From Pseudomonadota bacterium (GTDB lineage: Bacteria > Pseudomonadota > Alphaproteobacteria > Rhizobiales > Kaistiaceae), in NCBI GenBank assembly GCA_023433185.1, contig JAEZEN010000566.1, positions 1 through 7,442 on the forward strand: a stretch of 7,442 nucleotides of DNA, written 5' to 3'. Position 1 is the first letter of the stretch; each line of letters begins with the position of its first letter. Shown here piece by piece: positions 6,516 to 7,442 of the stretch. The notes below the pieces were generated by a model. That model was not told where the DNA came from, searched no databases, and was given only the letters and a program-made list of their open reading frames with translations. The position numbers and the translations under genes are program-made.

Positions 6516-6917
6516 ATGCAGATCGTCACGGCCATCGACCATGTCGTCCTCAACGTCCGCGATGTCGAGGCGTCCGCCGACTGGTACGCGCGGGTCCTCG
6601 GCATGACGCGGCACGACTTCCAGCCGTCCTACGGCGTCGCCAGGACGAGCATGAAGTTCGGATCGACGATGCTGAACCTCCGCCCCGTCGACATGGACAA
6701 GGTCGCATGGTTCACCGGGGCCGAGGCGGTCGCCGGCAGCGACGATCTCTGCTTCCTCACCGATCTGCCTCTCGACGACGTGATGCGCCATTTCGCAGCC
6801 TGCGACGTCGCGGTCGAGGTCGGGCCCGTGGCGCGACGCGGGGCGCGGGGCGACATGACCTCACTCTATTGCCGCGACCCCGACGGAAACCTGGTCGAGG
6901 TCGCGACCTACGCCTGA
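6516..6917 (+). CDS. VOC family protein (glyoxalase/dioxygenase fold)
   Basis: Small cytoplasmic protein of the vicinal oxygen chelate superfamily, with 133 residues in two beta-alpha-beta-beta-beta units. It begins with the typical IDHVVLNVRDVEASADWYARVLGM-like first strand and helix (His9 is the usual first metal ligand) and ends with CRDPDGNLVEVATY, where Glu128 is the usual last ligand. At the start of the second unit most glyoxalase/FosA-type members have a His. Here the stretch reads GSDDLCFLTD, without a His, so metal binding may be incomplete or the chemistry different. Members of this shape are often annotated loosely as glyoxalase, bleomycin-resistance or 'virulence' VOC proteins, and the substrate is unknown. 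The start at 6516 is set by a good ribosome site. The gene follows the vapB remnant and converges on the mutase gene with 9 bp between stop codons. Confidence 0.9.
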   Translation: MQIVTAIDHVVLNVRDVEASADWYARVLGMTRHDFQPSYGVARTSMKFGSTMLNLRPVDMDKVAWFTGAEAVAGSDDLCFLTDLPLDDVMRHFAACDVAVEVGPVARRGARGDMTSLYCRDPDGNLVEVATYA

Positions 6918-6926
6918 GCGGAGGGT

Positions 6927-7442
6927 TCAGGCTGGCGGGGCATTGTGCCCGATACCCGGCTCGTAGCCGAGGCGGCGGTTCAATTCCTCGATCAGCGTCA
7001 CGGCCGCGCCGACGATCGGCGTGCCGGGCGGGAAGATCGCCGACGCGCCCGCCTCGCGGAGCGGCTCGTAGTCGTCGGGCGGGATGACGCCGCCGACCAC
7101 CACCATCATGTCCGGCCGCCCGCGTTCCTCGAGCGCCCGCTTGACGGCGGGGACCAGCGTCAGGTGGCCCGCGGCCAGCGTCGAGATGCCGAGGATATGG
7201 ACTCCCCGCTCGATGGCGAGTTCTGCGGCCTCCTCCGGCGTCTGGAACAGGGGACCGATCGTCACGTCGAGGCCGAGGTCGGCGAAGGCCGAGGCGATGA
7301 CCTTCTGCCCGCGGTCATGGCCGTCCTGGCCGACCTTGGCGATCAGGATGCGGGGCGGCGCACCGTCCCTCTCGGCGAAGGCGGCGACCAGCCGCCGGGC
7401 GGTCGCGACGCCTTCGGCGTCTCCGGTCTCGCTCTCGTAGAC
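6927..7442 (-). CDS. scpA: Methylmalonyl-CoA mutase, C-terminal cobalamin-binding part (5' end off the window)
   Basis: B12-dependent mutase interconverting succinyl-CoA and methylmalonyl-CoA in propionate and odd-chain or branched carbon metabolism. Only the last 171 residues are in view; the frame is open to the right edge. They cover the end of the linker and the whole Rossmann-like B12 domain. KVGQDGHDRG (DGHDRG at 7308-7325) is the DxHxxG motif whose His ligates cobalt. GPLFQTPEEA, GISTLAAGHLTLVP (the SxL region) and VVVGGVIPPDDY (the GG motif) follow in the canonical order. The linker remnant VYESETGD resembles the region just before the B12 domain in large or fused mutase chains. A standalone B12 subunit, or a related acyl-CoA mutase (ethylmalonyl- or isobutyryl-CoA), cannot be excluded without the TIM-barrel part. 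The C-terminus ends in a short tail (GIGHNAPPA). It converges on the VOC gene with no visible terminator between them. Confidence 0.92.
   Translation of the reverse strand, partial: VYESETGDAEGVATARRLVAAFAERDGAPPRILIAKVGQDGHDRGQKVIASAFADLGLDVTIGPLFQTPEEAAELAIERGVHILGISTLAAGHLTLVPAVKRALEERGRPDMMVVVGGVIPPDDYEPLREAGASAIFPPGTPIVGAAVTLIEELNRRLGYEPGIGHNAPPA

Noticed and set aside
6516..6917. VOC protein read as methylmalonyl-CoA epimerase because it adjoins a methylmalonyl-CoA mutase gene
   Set aside because: The epimerase belongs to the VOC superfamily, but the expected epimerase motifs (a GGIHHIC-like stretch and an FLHPKD-like ending) are absent. The two genes are convergent rather than co-transcribed.
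6918..6926. Bidirectional terminator between the VOC and mutase genes
   Set aside because: Only 9 bp separate the stop codons and no hairpin is present.

Overview
This is a GC-rich window (roughly two thirds G+C by eye, not computed) with strong G/C third-position codon use. Long open frames lie antisense to the true genes, as expected at this composition. A Gram-negative alphaproteobacterium, perhaps of the Hyphomicrobiales type, is the best guess. The guess rests on composition, a two-gene RND efflux operon, a Gram-negative membrane fusion protein and a B12-dependent mutase whose C-terminus resembles alphaproteobacterial versions. No rRNA or tRNA is present to settle it.

Layout. From 1 to 3508, on the minus strand, is an RND efflux operon: a membrane fusion protein gene (2393-3508) followed 10 bp later by an inner-membrane RND permease whose 3' end runs off the left edge. 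Together they would form the inner-membrane and periplasmic parts of a tripartite pump; no outer-membrane channel gene is visible. From 3509 to 3968 is a 460-bp gap with no convincing gene, holding a 15-bp palindrome near the operon and a 9-bp inverted repeat near the next gene. From 3969 to 4847, minus strand, is a FemAB/BioF2-like GNAT-fold acyltransferase. It diverges from a PLP-dependent class I/II aminotransferase (5072-6238, plus strand).

Behind the aminotransferase is a short frameshifted remnant of a VapB/AbrB-type antitoxin (6312 to about 6501) with no VapC toxin beside it. It is followed at once by a small VOC (glyoxalase-fold) protein gene (6516-6917, plus strand). At the right edge, convergent and only 9 bp away, is the C-terminal cobalamin-binding part of a methylmalonyl-CoA mutase (6927 to beyond 7442, minus strand).

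Apart from the efflux pair, the genes look like independent single units with no shared pathway. I found no convincing new multi-gene system. The least ordinary feature is the vapB remnant, whose shifted frame restores typical VapB sequence, together with a 15-bp near-identical repeat at both of its ends. Secondary points are the altered Asn-Pro loop of the aminotransferase and the structured gap upstream of the efflux operon.
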